Part shown: positions 63,546-64,000 of the stretch, piece after piece
Layout: the number at the start of each line of letters is the position of its first letter
Position numbering within the stretch: the first letter of the stretch is position 1
From: Pararhodobacter zhoushanensis
GTDB lineage: Bacteria; Pseudomonadota; Alphaproteobacteria; Rhodobacterales; Rhodobacteraceae
Assembly (NCBI RefSeq): GCF_003990445.1
Contig: NZ_REEZ01000001.1
Coordinates: forward strand, 496,001 to 560,000
Direction: 5' to 3'
Length of the DNA stretch: 64,000 nt
Notes under the pieces: generated by a model
The model's input: the letters and a program-made list of their open reading frames with translations, nothing else
Database searches by the model: none
What the model was told of the DNA's origin: nothing
Program-made: the position numbers and the translations under genes

Positions 63546-64000
63546 ATGCCCCATACATTTCTGCCCGCAGCCGTCGCAACGTTGTTGTTTTCCGTTCCAC
63601 TGGCAGCGCAGACCGAGCCCGTGCTGAGCCGTCTCGACATCGCCCCGGCGGGTGCTGCCGGTGGCTGTCAGCACGACGGGATCACCGACGCGTTGTGGGC
63701 CTGTCTCGATGCGGCGGGCGTGCCGTCGGGTGGCCTGCGCTTCGCGCAGCGCCTTGCCAACGATCCGCGGATTGGCGAACCGGGGGTGGCCACCGATTTT
63801 GTTGAACTGGGCGTGGTCGATCTGGCCGAGGTCGAATTCCCCTTCCGCGCCAATACCAATGTGCAGCCGGTCTTCGTGAACGGCGCACGGGGCGCGCTGC
63901 TGCCGCAGACGCTGACCGCCGAAAACCCCGACGACCCGCAATCGCGGGCCCTGCGGGCCGCCCATCCGCAGGCCTTTGGCGACTCGCGGCTTCGCGTCAC
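63546..64000 (+). CDS. Periplasmic protein, cut at right edge
   Basis: At least 151 residues from ATG 63546. A signal peptide (about 1-21, ending LAAQT) starts the protein. The visible part has one Cys pair (C41, C53) and repeated acidic, Pro-rich segments such as PNDPRIGEP-like and ENPDDPQS; I do not recognise a family. The start is divergent from marC. The C terminus lies beyond the window. Confidence 0.8.
   Translation, partial: MPHTFLPAAVATLLFSVPLAAQTEPVLSRLDIAPAGAAGGCQHDGITDALWACLDAAGVPSGGLRFAQRLANDPRIGEPGVATDFVELGVVDLAEVEFPFRANTNVQPVFVNGARGALLPQTLTAENPDDPQSRALRAAHPQAFGDSRLRV

Overview
The window reads as chromosome of a high-GC alphaproteobacterium of the order Rhodobacterales. Three things point there: the conserved lipid/translation block pyrH-frr-uppS-cdsA-dxr-rseP; a metK leader with the compact SAM/SAH-type riboswitch fold known from Rhodobacterales; and the many ATGA-overlapping operons and GC-rich intergenic hairpins usual in that group. 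I can recognise no species. I count about 66 protein genes (two cut by the window edges), one intact tRNA gene, one riboswitch and no rRNA or CRISPR array.

Layout. 1-5.7 kb (minus): rseP (cut), dxr, cdsA, uppS, frr, an unknown membrane gene and pyrH. 5.8-9.2 kb: miaA, an AraC-type regulator, a lytic transglycosylase, ssb and tRNA-Gly(CCC). 9.2-17.04 kb looks like a decayed island: it lies between the tRNA-Gly gene and a diverged copy of that tRNA's 3' half, and holds an orphan hicB, a 1520-residue secreted cysteine-repeat protein, a decayed regulator, a short-chain dehydrogenase and an AhpD-like protein. 17.1-25.2 kb is housekeeping: miaB, two small envelope proteins sharing a motif, then phoH-ybeY-corC-lnt and the riboswitch-controlled metK.

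25.2-34.4 kb: nagA, an arsR operon with a readable promoter and two operators, a GFA protein, a metallo-hydrolase/HxlR pair, and the urea transporter urtABCDE (minus). 34.7-38.4 kb: a nuclease/SMC-like ATPase pair. 38.5-45.4 kb: a TetR regulator followed by a TRAP transporter and four enzymes in one tight run, which looks like an uptake-and-catabolism operon for an unidentified organic acid. 45.6-50.3 kb: the phosphate transporter pstSCAB with a Pho box. 50.4-64 kb: a sugar kinase divergent from a ROK regulator, a BLUF photoreceptor, small enzymes, an Xre/membrane/hydrolase operon, cimA, cysS, a DMT exporter, nsrR-like Rrf2, a retropepsin-like protease, MarC and a cut periplasmic protein.

The best candidates for something new are the giant repeat protein with its island, the TRAP-linked catabolic operon, the two envelope proteins sharing an undescribed motif, and the BLUF protein. 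The riboswitch and the operator/promoter sites are the firmest non-coding calls. All functions are inferred from motifs and context read by eye; no database search was run.
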